DNA of 64,000 nt from Monodelphis domestica (taxonomy: Eukaryota; Chordata; Mammalia; Didelphimorphia; Didelphidae), in the NCBI RefSeq assembly GCF_027887165.1, contig NC_077227.1, forward strand, positions 73,495,110-73,559,109, given 5' to 3'. This document shows, piece by piece, positions 1 through 11,269 of the stretch (position 1 is its first letter; each line of letters begins with the position of its first letter). The translations under genes and the position numbers were made by a program. The notes under the pieces were generated by a model. That model saw only the letters and a list, made by a program, of their open reading frames with translations. It made no database searches and was not told the DNA's origin.

Positions 1-41
1 AACTTCTAAGAACTTTATAATTATTAGGGCAGTTAGGAGGA

Positions 42-86
42 ATATATATATATATGTATATATATATATGTATATATATACACACA
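42..86. repeat. TA/TATATG simple repeat
   Basis: Alternating TA with interspersed TATATG units, ending in a short CACACA run. It sits just before the L1 fragment that follows. Confidence 0.9.
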
Positions 87-99
87 TAGAGGGCAGGTC

Positions 100-1485
100 A
101 TAAATTGAATATGATGGGATGGTGTAATAAAATAAAATTAGACATAAGAAAGAGGAATGCCTTGGAAGGAAGAAGGAAAAATTGAATGAAGTAAATTATT
201 GCCTATAACAGAGCTTTTATAATGGAGGGAAAGGTGGGGGTATGTGAAGGGAAGCACATGAACATTACTCATCAGAATTGACTTAATAAGGAAAGAACAT
301 ACACAATCAATTGGATTTAGAAATCTATGTTATCCAATAGGAAAGTAGGAGGTGATGGGAATAAGAAAAGCAGGATGGGACTGATAAAAAAGAGAGCAAA
401 TTAGGGGACATAATGGTACTAAATGAGGGAGGATAGGATGAATAGTAATACACAGTAATCATAATGGTACAAAACTTTTTTATAGTTCTCTATTTTAAAG
501 GCCTAATTTATGAATTACATAGAGAAATGACTCAGATGTGTAAGAATACAAATATTCCTCAATTGATAAGTGGTTAAAAGATATGAATAGGCAGTTCTCA
601 AACAAATAATTAAAGCTCTCTATCATCATGCAAAAATGCTCTAAATCCCTATTAATTAGAGAAATGCAAATTAAAATAACTTTGAGGTACCACCCCAATT
701 ATCAGATTGGCTATAATGACAGAAAAAGAAAATGACAAAATTTGGAGGGGTGTGGAAAAGCTGGGAAACCAATACACTGTTGGGAGAATCATGAACTGAT
801 TCAACCATTCTGGAGAGCAATTTGAACCTATGCCCAAAGGGTTATAAACTAATATATACTCTTTGACCCAGCAATAGCATTACTAGGTTTTTACTCCAAA
901 GAAATAAAAAATAAAAAGGGGAAGGACTTAAATGTACAAAAATATTTAGAATAGCTCTTTTTGAGGGGACAAAGAATTGGAAAGTGAGGGGATGCTCACC
1001 AACTGGAGAATGGCTAAGTTAGTTATAGTATATGGTAGTAATGGAATACTATTATGCTGTAAGGAATGACAGGCAAGAGGAGCTCAGAAAAACCTAGGAA
1101 GACTTACATGAACTAAAGCAGAGTGAAATGAGCAGAACCAGGAGAAAATTGTACACAATGACAATGAACAACTGTGAATGACTTAGCTATTCTCAGCAAT
1201 ACAATCCCAAAGAATTCATGATAAAAAATAACATCTGCTTCCAGAGAAAGAACTGATAGAATCTGAATCCAGGCCAAAGCAAACTTTTTTATCATTCTTT
1301 TTTGTTGTTGTTCAGGTTTTCTTCTAAAAAAGGATTGAAAAATGTTTTATATTTGCACTTGTAAAATCTGTAAGACTACTTACTATTTCAGGGGGTTGGG
1401 GACTGAGGAAGATAATTGAACATTCATTTTTTTTTTAATTTTGGAAACTGTTTATACAAATAATTGAGGGGGAATATAATGATTG
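100..1485 (+). mobile_element. L1 LINE, internally deleted (pre-ORF2 segment joined to 3' end)
   Basis: From about 480 onward the text follows the end of L1 ORF2 and the 3' UTR of marsupial L1s. Landmarks are 'attagagaaatgcaaatt', 'tttgacccagcaata', 'aatggaatactattatgct' and 'tccagagaaagaactgat'. The part at about 100-477 resembles the purine-rich stretch before ORF2 and stops near 'cagtaatcataatgg', where the endonuclease domain should begin. The endonuclease and reverse transcriptase are therefore missing between the two parts. The copy is old, with many stops, and ends in an A-rich tail near 1475-1500. The left boundary is approximate. Confidence 0.75.
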
Positions 1486-2067
1486 ATAAAAAGAAATATT
1501 AATGTAGTTTTCAGGTTCCTCACCTAGACACAGATGCAAGGCCTTCACTTGCTTCTTTGGAAGAGAGATGAGTTCTGCACAGTGACCTGAAATTGAATCC
1601 AACCTCAGTCAATCCTATGAATTCTTTGATCATTCAAAGACATCGGGGAGCCCCAAAAGGTGACTCAAAGCATATAAAAATGAAAGAATGCCTTGGATAG
1701 ATTTTAGAACTAAGGCTTGGAGTTCTTCTACAATTGAAATATTTCCCAAAATGTGTCTGGTAGGCTACATATCAAAATAAGCTCTTTGGACCTGATTCAT
1801 TACAAATATATACTAGTTTCAATTAACCTCAGCTGGGCTATCTTTCTGCTGCTTAGCATTTCTTTGATTCTTTCCTTATGGATTTCCAAGCTGAAATGCT
1901 GCTATTTCTGACCTCTTCTATCAGGCTCCCAATCACCTCATTGATCTGGGCACCATTGCCACATTTGGCTGATCATCATTTGGCTTTTTAAACATTTTTA
2001 CTGAGAGATGCACTCTGCATGCTGGATGGTGGCTAAATTTGAAATGTTCTGCATTAGAGTTGTCAAG
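1486..2067. other. No recognised feature
   Basis: Mixed-composition sequence with no convincing ORF, RNA gene or repeat that I can name. The part next to 2067 may include 5' UTR carried by the survivin pseudogene, but I cannot confirm this. Confidence 0.5.
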
Positions 2068-2492
2068 AAGAGCATCCTCCTGCTACCTCCAATGTGGCAA
2101 CTCTACCTGCTAGACACCCACATCTCTACATTCCAGAACTGGTCCTTTATGGAAGACTGAGCCTGCGCACAGGAGCAGATGGCTAAAGCTGGGTTCGTCC
2201 ATTGCCCAAGTGAGAATGAGCCTGATTTAGCCCAGTGCTTCTTCTATTTCAAGGAACTATAGGAATGGGAACAAAAAGATGAACCTATGTTGGATCGTAA
2301 AAAGAACTTGTCTAGTTGTGCCTTCATCTTCATTAAGAAGATTGAAGATTTAACACTCAATGAATTCCTGAAACTGGACAAAGAAAGAGCCAAAAACAAG
2401 ACTGAAAAGGAATCCTCTCAGAAAGAATTGAATTTGAAGAGCATACAAAGGAAGTAAGGCATGACATTGAGCAATTGGCTGCTTTGGAGTGA
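2068..2492 (+). pseudogene. BIRC5: Processed pseudogene of survivin (BIRC5)
   Basis: Survivin is a one-BIR protein of the chromosomal passenger complex and an apoptosis inhibitor. The plus strand reads in order [68 protein letters not shown] and, after a frameshift near 2428, VRHDIEQLAALE followed by TGA at 2490-2492. This tracks human survivin end to end with no introns, although BIRC5 has several exons, so it is a retrocopy. It is dead: the start codon position reads AAG (2068-2070), there are in-frame stops after FMED and after FKEL, and there is a frameshift. Two of the BIR zinc ligands are changed (second Cys of CxxC to Tyr, and the His to Arg). The 425-base length is close to the 429 expected. 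It lies beyond the VSTM4 3' end, on the opposite strand. No clear A-tail directly follows. Confidence 0.9.
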
Positions 2493-3430
2493 CCCCTCTC
2501 TCTTTAATACCTTATCTCACAGCTTGCTCATTAATTCTGAGGTATATTCTCCAAATATTAGTGTGAAACTCATTTAATGATGTCTTTTAAAAGGAGAGAA
2601 CTATGGGAATTTGACAATAGATTTCATTAGCTGTTTTTTGTTTGAAGATGGTGCCAGACACAACTCGATTCCCATCTTATTCTGCTTATGTTTATGGTGT
2701 TGGTGGCTTCTATCTTTTTTGAGCTATTTAATTTTTATATTGCTACCCCCTCACCTAGTCAGGGTAAGACCTGGATGAGTAGAAGGAACTAAAGCACTGG
2801 ATCCATTTTTATATTGCTATTGCTGTTATCTGTGGTATTGTCTGGCTTTCTATCTCTGGGTCCTGGAATTTGAGGTCTAGAATGGTCTGTGCTTAGGTGA
2901 ATTTATAATCCTGTGGTGAATATATAAGTAGTTAATTAAGGATATAGCTTGTATTATAATACTTTGGATTTATACTGTACCATTTTTTGCATTGTACGCA
3001 GAGGAATTTGAATATTCATTTATTATAATGGGCTTTTGAAGGTACTGTTGCCTTTGTTTTATCTTATCAGAAGTATGCATGCTTCCAAAAGAAGACCTGA
3101 ACAAAATAACACTTAAAATTTTTGAATGATGACATGTATTTTAAAAATTAGCAGTCTGGCTATTTATAGCAATATGCATTTTTGAGAAACATGCTTTAAA
3201 AAAAAACCAGTCCTCTTCCTCTTAGTATATGTAATCAGGTCTTTTTCAGATAGCTGCAGCGTTGTAAAATGTCTGAAGAGTGTTGGAAAGGATCTCCTAT
3301 TTACAGGGCAAAGTAAAAGAGCTCTTCTTTTCTGCCTTTTTTTTTTTTTAATGCTAGGATAGAAACCATTAGACATTGCCTTCAACTTGCTTTGTTGAAG
3401 TAGAAATGGAGAAGTGAACTCTGAACATAA
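2493..3430. other. Unassigned sequence downstream of the BIRC5 pseudogene
   Basis: AT-rich sequence with no ORF of note. It could be 3' UTR carried by the survivin retrocopy; an A-run at about 3197-3207 would be a possible tail, but no AATAAA precedes it. It is not recognisable against human BIRC5 3' UTR from memory. Confidence 0.35.
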
Positions 3431-3450
3431 ACACACAATGTGGGGTCATT

Positions 3451-3456
3451 TTTATT
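3451..3456 (-). promoter_or_regulatory. Candidate VSTM4 polyadenylation signal AATAAA
   Basis: On the minus strand AATAAA is followed about 10-25 bases later by the GU-rich stretch 'ttgtgtgtttatgtt', the expected downstream element. Cleavage would fall near 3430-3440. It is the only canonical hexamer I found on this strand between the stop codon and here. Confidence 0.5.
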
Positions 3457-3516
3457 GAACACATACTTTTATCCAAGTATGGGGATGAGAGATGAAAATC
3501 AGAGCATCTTCTCTTC

Positions 3517-3995
3517 ATAAAATCTCAGAATTAGAGCATCCAAAAGAACTTAGGTCATCTTGCTGAACCAGTGCATAATAGTGCATATTATCTCCATTAT
3601 ATATAATTACACTTACATGCATGTATACATATGTATGTATGCATGTATGTATGTATGTATGTATAATTCACCAATTATCATCCAATCTTTAATATGGGAA
3701 AAGGAACTCACCAGATTCAGAGTCAACCCATGTTCAGATAGCCTTAGTTATCAAAAAGTTTGTTTTCTTTCTATTTTCAAAAATTGTTATGTGTATCTTC
3801 GACCCATGGCCTCTAGTTCCGCCCTTTTGGGCCAAACAAAACAAATCAAATGCTGCCTTCATGGGGGCAGCCCTTCAAATATTTGAAGATAGTTATCCCG
3901 CAACCCCTGAGTCTTTTTTTTTTTCAGACTAAACATTTTCTGTGCCTTCAAATTTCATTTTTTTAATTTTCGCTCGATTCTCACAAGGACTTTCT
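3517..3995 (-). mobile_element. L3/CR1 LINE 3' end, interrupted by a microsatellite
   Basis: The text at 3518-3570 and 3809-3952 matches the reverse of CR1-type 3' ends. Landmarks are 'ggtcatcttgctgaacca', 'ggccaaacaaaacaaat', 'cagcccttcaaatatttga' and 'gactaaacattttctgtg'. An ATGT repeat lies between the two blocks. It is an ancient relic inside the presumed 3' UTR. Confidence 0.7.
3617..3662. repeat. (ATGT)n microsatellite
   Basis: Tandem ATGT/ATGC units, with the last five units perfect. Confidence 0.95.
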
Positions 3996-4689
3996 GTAGT
4001 GGATAGGTCAAGGAATATGACCATTTTCCTTTCCCAGGTTGCTCGACTAATGAGTGAAAGAGTCAGGACAAGAACCCAGAGAGGACCATTTAAAATATAT
4101 TATTTACATTATATACATGTTTTGTGATGTAACCCCAACCCCAAAACTTGCATGACATTCATTCAGTGATCCTGAACAACAAACAAACACATCAGGAAAA
4201 GGTCACATTAGGAATTCAGTTTATGCACAGGGATCCTTCTCCTCTGAAAATCTGTGATCTGACTGGCGAGTCACAGGTCCATGTTCTTTCCTCTTTCTGT
4301 GCAGAGGAATGTCAGTGTCAGATCAAAAAACACTTTCCATAAAGTAGATCTTTAAGACAGCTTGGCTAGGGGGGTTTGGACATCTTGCCCTTCTGATTAA
4401 GGGAGATGGTCAGAGGAACTTTACACATTACAGTATTTCAGTTACATCCCCAATCAATGTTGGTTGTGCACCATGGCTGAAAAGGGAAGCAGATCCCAAA
4501 GTGTCAATAAAAAAACAGAAGTGTTGACATATCATGGGGCATAGCTAATGTTTAACCACAAATACTCATACCATATACTTAGATGATCTCAGCCAGTGGG
4601 TTCTAAGCCCTCTCTCGACCTAAATTCACTTGACCTCATAACATGGGGAATTAGGATTGGGGTGGGGAGTAACAAAAGCTATGATTCCA

Positions 4690-4915
4690 TCAATGTAGAG
4701 ATCTTCAGGTATGAAAATTCTTTCCACTAACACAGATGAACAACTCTCTAGTAATTTACAGCCTTTGAAAGTTGCCTGGGGCATTCAGAAGTTAAAGTGA
4801 TTTGCCCTATATCATACAGATACATATACTACATATATATATATCTGAGGGAGGACTTGAACTCAGATCTTCCTGATTCCAAGGTCTTCTCCCTACAAAA
4901 CCTGCTGCTTCATCT
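4690..4915 (-). repeat. CORE-SINE (THER2/MIR-like), antisense
   Basis: Shows the antisense signature 'gttgcctggggcattcag', then 'aagtgatttgccctatatca' and 'gacttgaactcagatcttcc'. A short ATATAT stretch (4828-4845) interrupts it. The family name is from memory of the consensus. Confidence 0.6.
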
Positions 4916-5644
4916 CCATTTTTTCATGTAGAAAAATGGGAGCACCAAGGAAGCCAGAGTTCACAGTTAGTTTGGGAATGAAGTCTACCCCACCCTGAGC
5001 CCAGACATCTACTCCACTAGACTCTTAGGGGTCTTGTAATCAGGGATATTAGTAAGCAGTTAAAACAAAAATATTCTTACAAAATGGATTTTGAGCTTCC
5101 AGGTCCTCTATCCATGTGATTCTGGTCCTTTGAAGACCACTTATGACATAGCTACCATCATACACTTTGCTCTATAATGGCATTTCCTCTACTTATATGT
5201 TACAGATTTGATATCATTGTTACAGGAAGAGTAGAGTAAAAAATACATTCTCTAGGTTTATAACAAAGGCTTGCGATAAAGGAAGACTTCAGGGGGACTG
5301 GCTCAGCAGAAGAATCTTCTCTGTTGCTCCCAGAATTTGAGAAGTAGGTCAAATAGGGTCCTGGTCCAGAAAAGAAGAAAATTAAATTGACCAATCTGTC
5401 ATAGGTGCCCTTAGAGAAGAACTTGAGGGTTGGGGCTCCTGGTTCTTTGTCAGAAGCCCATTCTGTGCCTCCTTTAAACATTGGGGATGTTTTGGGGGGA
5501 AAGACCCCACAACAACACCCAAGTATTAAAGTAAAAAGTACAAAAATAAGGGCTTAGTTTCTGAGGTTTCATAAATAATGAGCCTGATGAGTATTAAATA
5601 GGATGTTTAGAAAAGCTCTGGAGGGCAGATGCTGGGAGGCAGGT

Positions 5645-5770
5645 TTACAGCTTGTTCTCCTCAAAGAGGATCTGGGCATAGACGGTGCTTGTGGGAAGGC
5701 CTTTGGATGCCTGGTGAGGTTTGATCAGCTCCAGCTCGGCATATGTTAAGTTTTCCTCCGTGATTCTTGG
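5645..5770 (-). CDS. VSTM4: VSTM4, terminal coding exon (ITIM/ITSM-like tail)
   Basis: Last coding exon of V-set and transmembrane domain-containing protein 4, a single-pass immunoglobulin-superfamily membrane protein. The acceptor is 'cttgtattgcag' just above 5770 and the stop TAA is at 5645-5647. The exon is 126 bases, phase 0, encoding 41 residues that begin PRITEENLTYAELELIKPH and end TSTVYAQILFEENKL. This is nearly identical to the human C-terminus as I recall it. Two tyrosine motifs are visible: LTYAEL fits the ITIM form (I/V/L/S)xYxx(L/V/I), and TVYAQI fits the ITSM form TxYxx(V/I). Whether they are phosphorylated or recruit SH2 proteins is not shown by sequence. The phase fits the previous exon exactly: its 62 bases plus one carried base give 21 codons. 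The exon is about 33 kb from its neighbour. Confidence 0.96.
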   Translation of the reverse strand, partial: PRITEENLTYAELELIKPHQASKGLPTSTVYAQILFEENKL

Positions 5771-6271
5771 CTGCAATACAAGAACAACAACAGAGTTACA
5801 GATGACCGCTTTCTTTCGGAAAGTGCACCATCATCCAAAGAGATCTCCCAAACCCTGAAAAGTGGGCATAGAGGAGCTCATAAAGATTGGAGAAGGGGAG
5901 GAAGATGTGTGTTTAGAGGTCTTTAATACCTGATACCTTTGACAAACAAACCAAGATGTCAGTGGTCACAATTCTGGATAAATTGGTGGGAGTAAATGAT
6001 CTGGCGTCTAACCAGCTGACTACCTGACATCTAGGCATGTAACACTGAAGTCCTTGGGAGCACATGGATTGGTCATAAGTCAAACTGATCAATCAAATGA
6101 TTGATCATTGATATAGCTTTTTGCCTTCATTCCATACATGAGCTTTGTGTCCATGAATGAAGATGAGGAGGGAATAAACAGTCATTTAGTGTCTTCTATA
6201 TGCCAGGTATTGTGGTACTAAAATGTCATTTCATTTGATCCTGAATGATGGAGTAGTTTGGTTTTAGTTTA

Positions 6272-6790
6272 GGAATTATAGAATCTTAGAGTAGGAAAAG
6301 ACTGAGAAGAGGCCATCTAGTCCAATTTTTCTCCCAGTTCAGGATAATGATGATGATAATGGTAATGAAGGTGATAGCTAGCACTTATATAACACTTTAA
6401 GACTGATAAAGCATTTTATATTTCATTTAATTTTGTTGGAATCCTTCCCCAACAATCTAATAGTTTATAAAGCACATTCCTCAAAATATCTCTGAGGGAG
6501 ATAGAACAAATTCTGTCCCGTTTTATACATAAGGCTAATGACAGTAAGTTTAGGAGATTTGGTCCAAAAGCCACACAACTAGCTGGTAGCAGAGCTGGGA
6601 TCTGATCTCAGATTTAGGGGCTGAAAATTGAGAGTTCTTTTTACTTCATCATTTTCCGATGACATCCCTGATCAGTGAGTGACTAACCAATCTCTGCTTG
6701 AACATGTCTACTAATAGAGAGCTCATTGCCTCACAAAGCAACACATTCCATTACAGGGCAGCCCTAATAGATGGAAAGATTTTCTTTGAA
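6272..6790 (-). mobile_element. L3/CR1 LINE 3' end with a MIR inserted
   Basis: The 3' tip 'tagaatcttagagtagg' and 'gaggccatctagtccaa' is at 6275-6335. The element resumes at about 6660-6790 with 'accaatctctgcttgaaca' and 'gagagctcattgcctcaca'. A MIR sits between the two parts. A short CACA run follows. Confidence 0.7.
6345..6640 (-). repeat. MIR SINE nested in L3/CR1
   Basis: Antisense MIR: 'atagctagcacttatataac', then 'cacacaactagctggtagca' and 'gagctgggatctg'. Confidence 0.65.
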
Positions 6791-7294
6791 CTAAGTAGAT
6801 ATCTGCCCCACACACACACACACCAGAAAATGCTACTCATTGATTTCACTTTCTTGAGCAAGACATAACAAATCATGAAGATTGAAATCTCTACTGGCTT
6901 TTCCAGGGGACCCATAAGAAGTCCTATGATCTTTTGACCTTCAGAGTTTCCCATGTGGCCCAAGAAGGCAACAGTGTTGGTTCCTACCTCTAAAGAAAGA
7001 TTGAAACTCCTTCTGGAACTTTTTCACTGGGACCACTTGGTGACCCATTCATGCAAAATGGCCCCAGTATGGATACTTAATACCTCACTATCATTTAGAA
7101 GAGCTTCCTCTGAATGACTCTTTCCATACTTTAAATGCATCCTCAGGAGATAACAATTTGCCACCATTAAGGACAACCAGAAGAATAGACTGAAGTTACA
7201 GTTGGTCTTCAAAAGGGATTCCAAAGCTAAATATTTAGAGCAATGCAGCAAATATATGCTGCCCCATTCCAACCCATCTTCTACACAGCTTTCA

Positions 7295-7445
7295 ATGTGA
7301 TTTTCCTCAAGGGCAGGTCTAGCCATGTCTCCCCCTGTCATTAAACTTCAGTGGCTCCCTATTACTGGTATGAAAAAATATCAGATCCCTTATATGGTAT
7401 TTAATATCCTTTCCAACTCTGAAATTCAAAGACTGTGAAAAGGAG
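7295..7445 (+). mobile_element. L2 LINE fragment
   Basis: 'cttcagtggctccctattac' followed by 'tatttaatatcctttccaa' matches the L2 region upstream of the 3' end. The flanks at 6795-7290 and 7446-8000 hold nothing I can name. Confidence 0.5.
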
Positions 7446-8936
7446 ATAGGAAGAGAGCTACACTCTACGCATGAGGTGGGTATGGCGGTGACCTCCATGA
7501 ATGCACTGGCTAGTTTAACTATTTTTTTCACTGTTTCTGAGATGCTGTCATGGCTCGTACTCATCTAACTTGGTATTCTTGCTCAGGCTCAGGACAACTC
7601 AAGGGACCCTTATTTTGTCAACAAGCTATACATCTTCATTGAATTATAGAATATCAGGAAGCCATTCAGTTAAAGTTTTCCTAAAAGAAAAAAAAAGTAC
7701 TAAAACCAAAATGTCTCAAGGGTTGAAAGCTTTTCTCATTCTCCTTGCAGTAGGTATATAGAGTAAATTGTGTATCAAAATGCCGTTTGAGTAACTGAAT
7801 GAAGCCCTGATACATAGAAATTGAGGGGTTGGGGACCAACACCAAGATTTCCCATGTCCTACCACCCAACTTGTAGTTGTAAAGTTCTGAAACTTCATAG
7901 GATGGAACCTTTATTCTTTTTTTCTTTTCCCTGCTTTGCTTGTCTTTTGTCACTAAAACTATTTTCCATTTCTCATTCACCAACTCAAACCTGTTTACTG
8001 CCTGCTTTTGGGGTTAATTATATCTGATATTATAATGATTCCATTTAGAAATACCATGTGTCCTAAAATAACCACCTAACACCCAACTCATGTAAATTTT
8101 AGAGCCAAGATTTATGAAATCATATTGTCCAGGTGTTTTATTGTATTACATGGAAATTGCATTGTTTTGTAGTGGAGATTATCTGTTTATTCTTACGTTA
8201 TTCTATTATGTTTGGATATGAAAAATAACACTAGATTTCTCAATACAGGTCACTGGGCTAGCTGGGCTGATGTGTTGTTTTCATACATTTTTATGATGTT
8301 CCTATAGTAAACATAATTTAATAAAGCCAAAGCACACTAAATAAATAATTGCATCTGGAAAAGCAATAAAAACAAATAAAATTAGTACTTTCATAAGTGG
8401 GAAAGGTACTTCAATTACCGCTACCAGCAACAACATACCATAAAGTGCGTAGAATAATTTCCCTTATGCATATTTCTAGTGTGTAATAATTTGATTGAAA
8501 ATATGAGGAAGCTCACAGGAGGTTCGCAGTTGTGAAGTGCATAGTTTCCAGCAAAAGATGTGTAATAACAATCCCCAGAATCTTGGAAGCAACAATCATT
8601 TTTTCTGATCGGCACCCATGGCTATGGTTATCAACCATGTGTTTAATTACATTTTCCTAGCATGGTTAACTGAAAGTAAATTCCTAATGGCCAATGAAAG
8701 ACAATAGAATTACCTCACTGTCTTTCACTCAGCGCTCTCCTTTTTCATTATTATTTTGTCACTGGAAAGTTTGAACCAATTGAGGTGTTGTTTACAGAGG
8801 ATCGCTGCCAAATAAGTGAGTCCATTCTATACACTTTGTTGATTAAATTGTTGATTAAAGCAGGAGTTAGGAAAGAGAGAGTAATTGTTTAATTATGAAA
8901 GTAATCTAAATGGAAAGGTCAGGATGACACCTTTAG
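7446..8936. other. No recognised repeat; possible conserved noncoding sequence
   Basis: About 1.5 kb without a repeat I recognise and without a credible ORF. The part at about 8000-8800 has mixed composition (for example around 8640-8760) and is one of the better places to look for conserved noncoding elements, but conservation cannot be judged from one genome. Confidence 0.4.
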
Positions 8937-9165
8937 CTATCACCATGCTAGGCTCTATTTTCTAACATTGTGGTATCCACTGGTCTCTGTGGACCACATA
9001 TTGACTTAGAAAATCACAAATTAACATTATTGGTGTCATATTATATTTTGATTTATTTTGCTAAACATTTCCCAATTACCCTTTAATCTGGTTCCAGAAG
9101 TACTGGAGAGTGTTGGTGACCATTGGCCAAGAGTTTGACACCTCTGTTCTAATAGAAAGACCCTA
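8937..9165 (+). repeat. Unassigned interspersed repeat
   Basis: The end 'agagtttgacacctctgttc' and the inner 'tttcccaattaccctttaat' recall a widespread mammalian repeat end. I cannot name the family. The sequence from 9166 to 9865 shows nothing further. Confidence 0.35.
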
Positions 9166-9865
9166 AACCCAAGCTATCGAGGAACAGACTAAGGTGGATT
9201 TTATAATGTCAGGTTGTCATTTTCATCCAATACAAGTAATGGCTAGATAAAAAGAAAATTGGTCTGTAGATGACTAGGAGTTTATGAGTTCAGACTTTAC
9301 CCATCAATGACATTCAGAACACTAAGTTCACCTCTCAGTTGATGACTTAAGATTTAGTGAATAAGACATCTATAAATATAAGCTGTAAAATTACCCAATT
9401 CAAAATGATCATTCACTGACCCTCTGATACTCCAAGACCACTAATAGACAGAAAGTCAAAATACCCTATATACCAAACAAATGATGACTCTTGTAACAGA
9501 ATGCTATGTGGTTTTCATCATACCATCTCACAGGGCAATTTACAAAGGCAAAGATGTGTCCTCAAATGGAAAGATGTGTTCTCCTATTGAAAGCCCTAGA
9601 AATGATATATTTACATGAGGTTTCTAAAAGGCGATATCTTATCACCACAGATCACTTGTACAGACACAATCCCATTTTCCTCATAAGTTCATAAATATTC
9701 GTGTTTCCCTCAGCCTTCATTGAAAAGAAAGTAGAATTTTTAAAGTTTCATTTGATATTTTCTCATATAAAGTTACAGTATTTATGATCATCACAGAGCA
9801 ATCCTGTTTAGCTTTATATATGATCTAATTCTCATAACAAATCACATTTTGTCTTCATATGATAA

Positions 9866-10232
9866 TAAATTAAGACTTGAAAGAGACCTCAGAGGTCATC
9901 TAGTCCTATTCTTTCATTTGACAAATGAGGAAAGTCTAATGAAATAATTCATATATCTTGATTGGAGGGCTTAGAGTCAAGAAAACTTGAGTTTAAATCT
10001 TGCCTAAAATGCTTATGAACTGAATAATCTGGTTTAAGCTACCTAACCTCCCTTGGGCCTCAGTTTCATTTTCTTTAAACTGAGAGTGTTGGACTGGATA
10101 ATTTCTAAGATCTCTTCTAGTTCACAAACTATGATCCTATGACACTGAGACCCAGAGAGATTAATCACTTGCCCAATGTCACACAAGTAGTAAGTGTCAG
10201 AGCTGGGATTCAGTGCTCTTTCCATGGCACCA
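9866..10232. repeat. MIR/L3-type relic (antisense) split by a sense CORE-SINE
   Basis: The outer antisense relic starts with 'gagacctcagaggtcatcta' (9884-9903) and 'gacaaatgaggaaa', and resumes at about 10140 with 'acccagagagattaatcact' and 'tgtcacacaagtagtaagtg'. Between them, at about 9960-10138, a sense SINE carries 'cttgagtttaaatcttgcct' and ends 'cacaaactatgatcctatga'. Confidence 0.6.
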
Positions 10233-10234
10233 TG

Positions 10235-10605
10235 TTTTCTTCCAATTATTAATACATCCTTGTCAAAAAGGTATAATCAGCACTACAATTTAGGTAGAGA
10301 AATGGAGTCAATGTAAAAAGAATATTGATTATAGAGCAACCAAGAATCCAAATAGATTTAGGAGTAGAGTTCTCCTAACTTTTGAGTTCAATTCAATTCC
10401 AATGGACATGGGAACAATCCTACAGTATCCTAAAGAGGCATCTAGCTAATATTTGTTTGAAGGGCACCAAAAAGCTACAATCTACAAAGCTATTGTGTTT
10501 CAGGGAGACTTCAATGAAAATATAAATAGGTCACCAAGTATGAATAACAAAATAACCCATAAACACCCACTATCATATTAACACTAATTTATTTATTGTA
10601 TAACT
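10235..10605. other. No recognised feature
   Basis: Unremarkable AT-rich intronic sequence with no nameable repeat. Confidence 0.5.
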
Positions 10606-10609
10606 ACAA

Positions 10610-10790
10610 TGTGTAGAGAACTCCCCATGTGAGACTCATCTTTCCACCAATGCAGATGGCAACCTATGATTTAGATAAGTCCTTCAGAGTTGCTCAAAGT
10701 ACCTAAAGGCTAAACAACTTAACCAAGGTCTCACAATTAATGAATATTATATATGGGTTCTGAACCTAGGTTAACTTGACTCTAAGCCTA
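10610..10790 (-). repeat. CORE-SINE (THER2/MIR-like), antisense
   Basis: 'ccaccaatgcagatggcaac', then 'aacaacttaaccaaggtctc' and 'gggttctgaacctaggtta'. The layout is the same as the relic at 4690-4915. Confidence 0.55.
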
Positions 10791-10834
10791 CTCATACTAA
10801 ACCAGACTGAATCTAATTTATTTATTAGATAGTA

Positions 10835-11165
10835 TTGATAGTTGACATTTATATGGCATTTAAAAAACTCTTATCTTCCCCCTTAGAATCAATAGTAGGT
10901 ATTGGTTCCAAGACAGAAGAGTGGTAATTGGGGTTAAATGACTTGCCCAGGGTCACACAGCTGGGAAATGTCTGAAGCCAGATTTGAAGCTAGGACCTCC
11001 CATCTCTAGGCCTGGCTCTCAATCCACTAAGACATTCAGCTGCCCCCAACAAATAGCTTTTCAACCATCATTGCATCTGATTTTCATATTCCTATATTAT
11101 CATTCCTGTTTAATAGATCAGGAGGTCAAGGTTAGAGAATAACAGAATATCTTCAATAGCCGCAG
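10835..11165 (-). repeat. MIR split by a WSINE1/MAR1-type SINE (10862-11047)
   Basis: The inner SINE reads 'ggttccaagacagaagagtg', 'gacttgcccagggtcacaca' and 'caatccactaagacattcag'. The MIR text 'gttgacatttatatggcatt' on its left continues on its right at 11048 with 'aaatagcttttcaaccatc'. The younger SINE therefore landed inside an older MIR. Confidence 0.7.
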
Positions 11166-11269
11166 AAGGTAAAGGAATTTATTCACTATCAGTCCTGTAG
11201 AGAAGAACTGAGGTGTATATGTGGATTGTCAGCATCTGCCACCTTTTCATAATTGTGAATAATCAGATG

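Larger units (their letters stand above)
3432..5644 (-). other. VSTM4: Probable VSTM4 3' untranslated region
   Basis: This runs from the VSTM4 stop codon (5645-5647) to the first minus-strand AATAAA I found downstream, at 3451-3456. The inferred length is about 2.2 kb. It contains an L3/CR1 relic and a CORE-SINE, both compatible with a long UTR. The part near the stop, about 5500-5640, holds an AU-rich 'attatttat' on the transcribed strand. The extent is inferred from the signal only. Confidence 0.45.
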
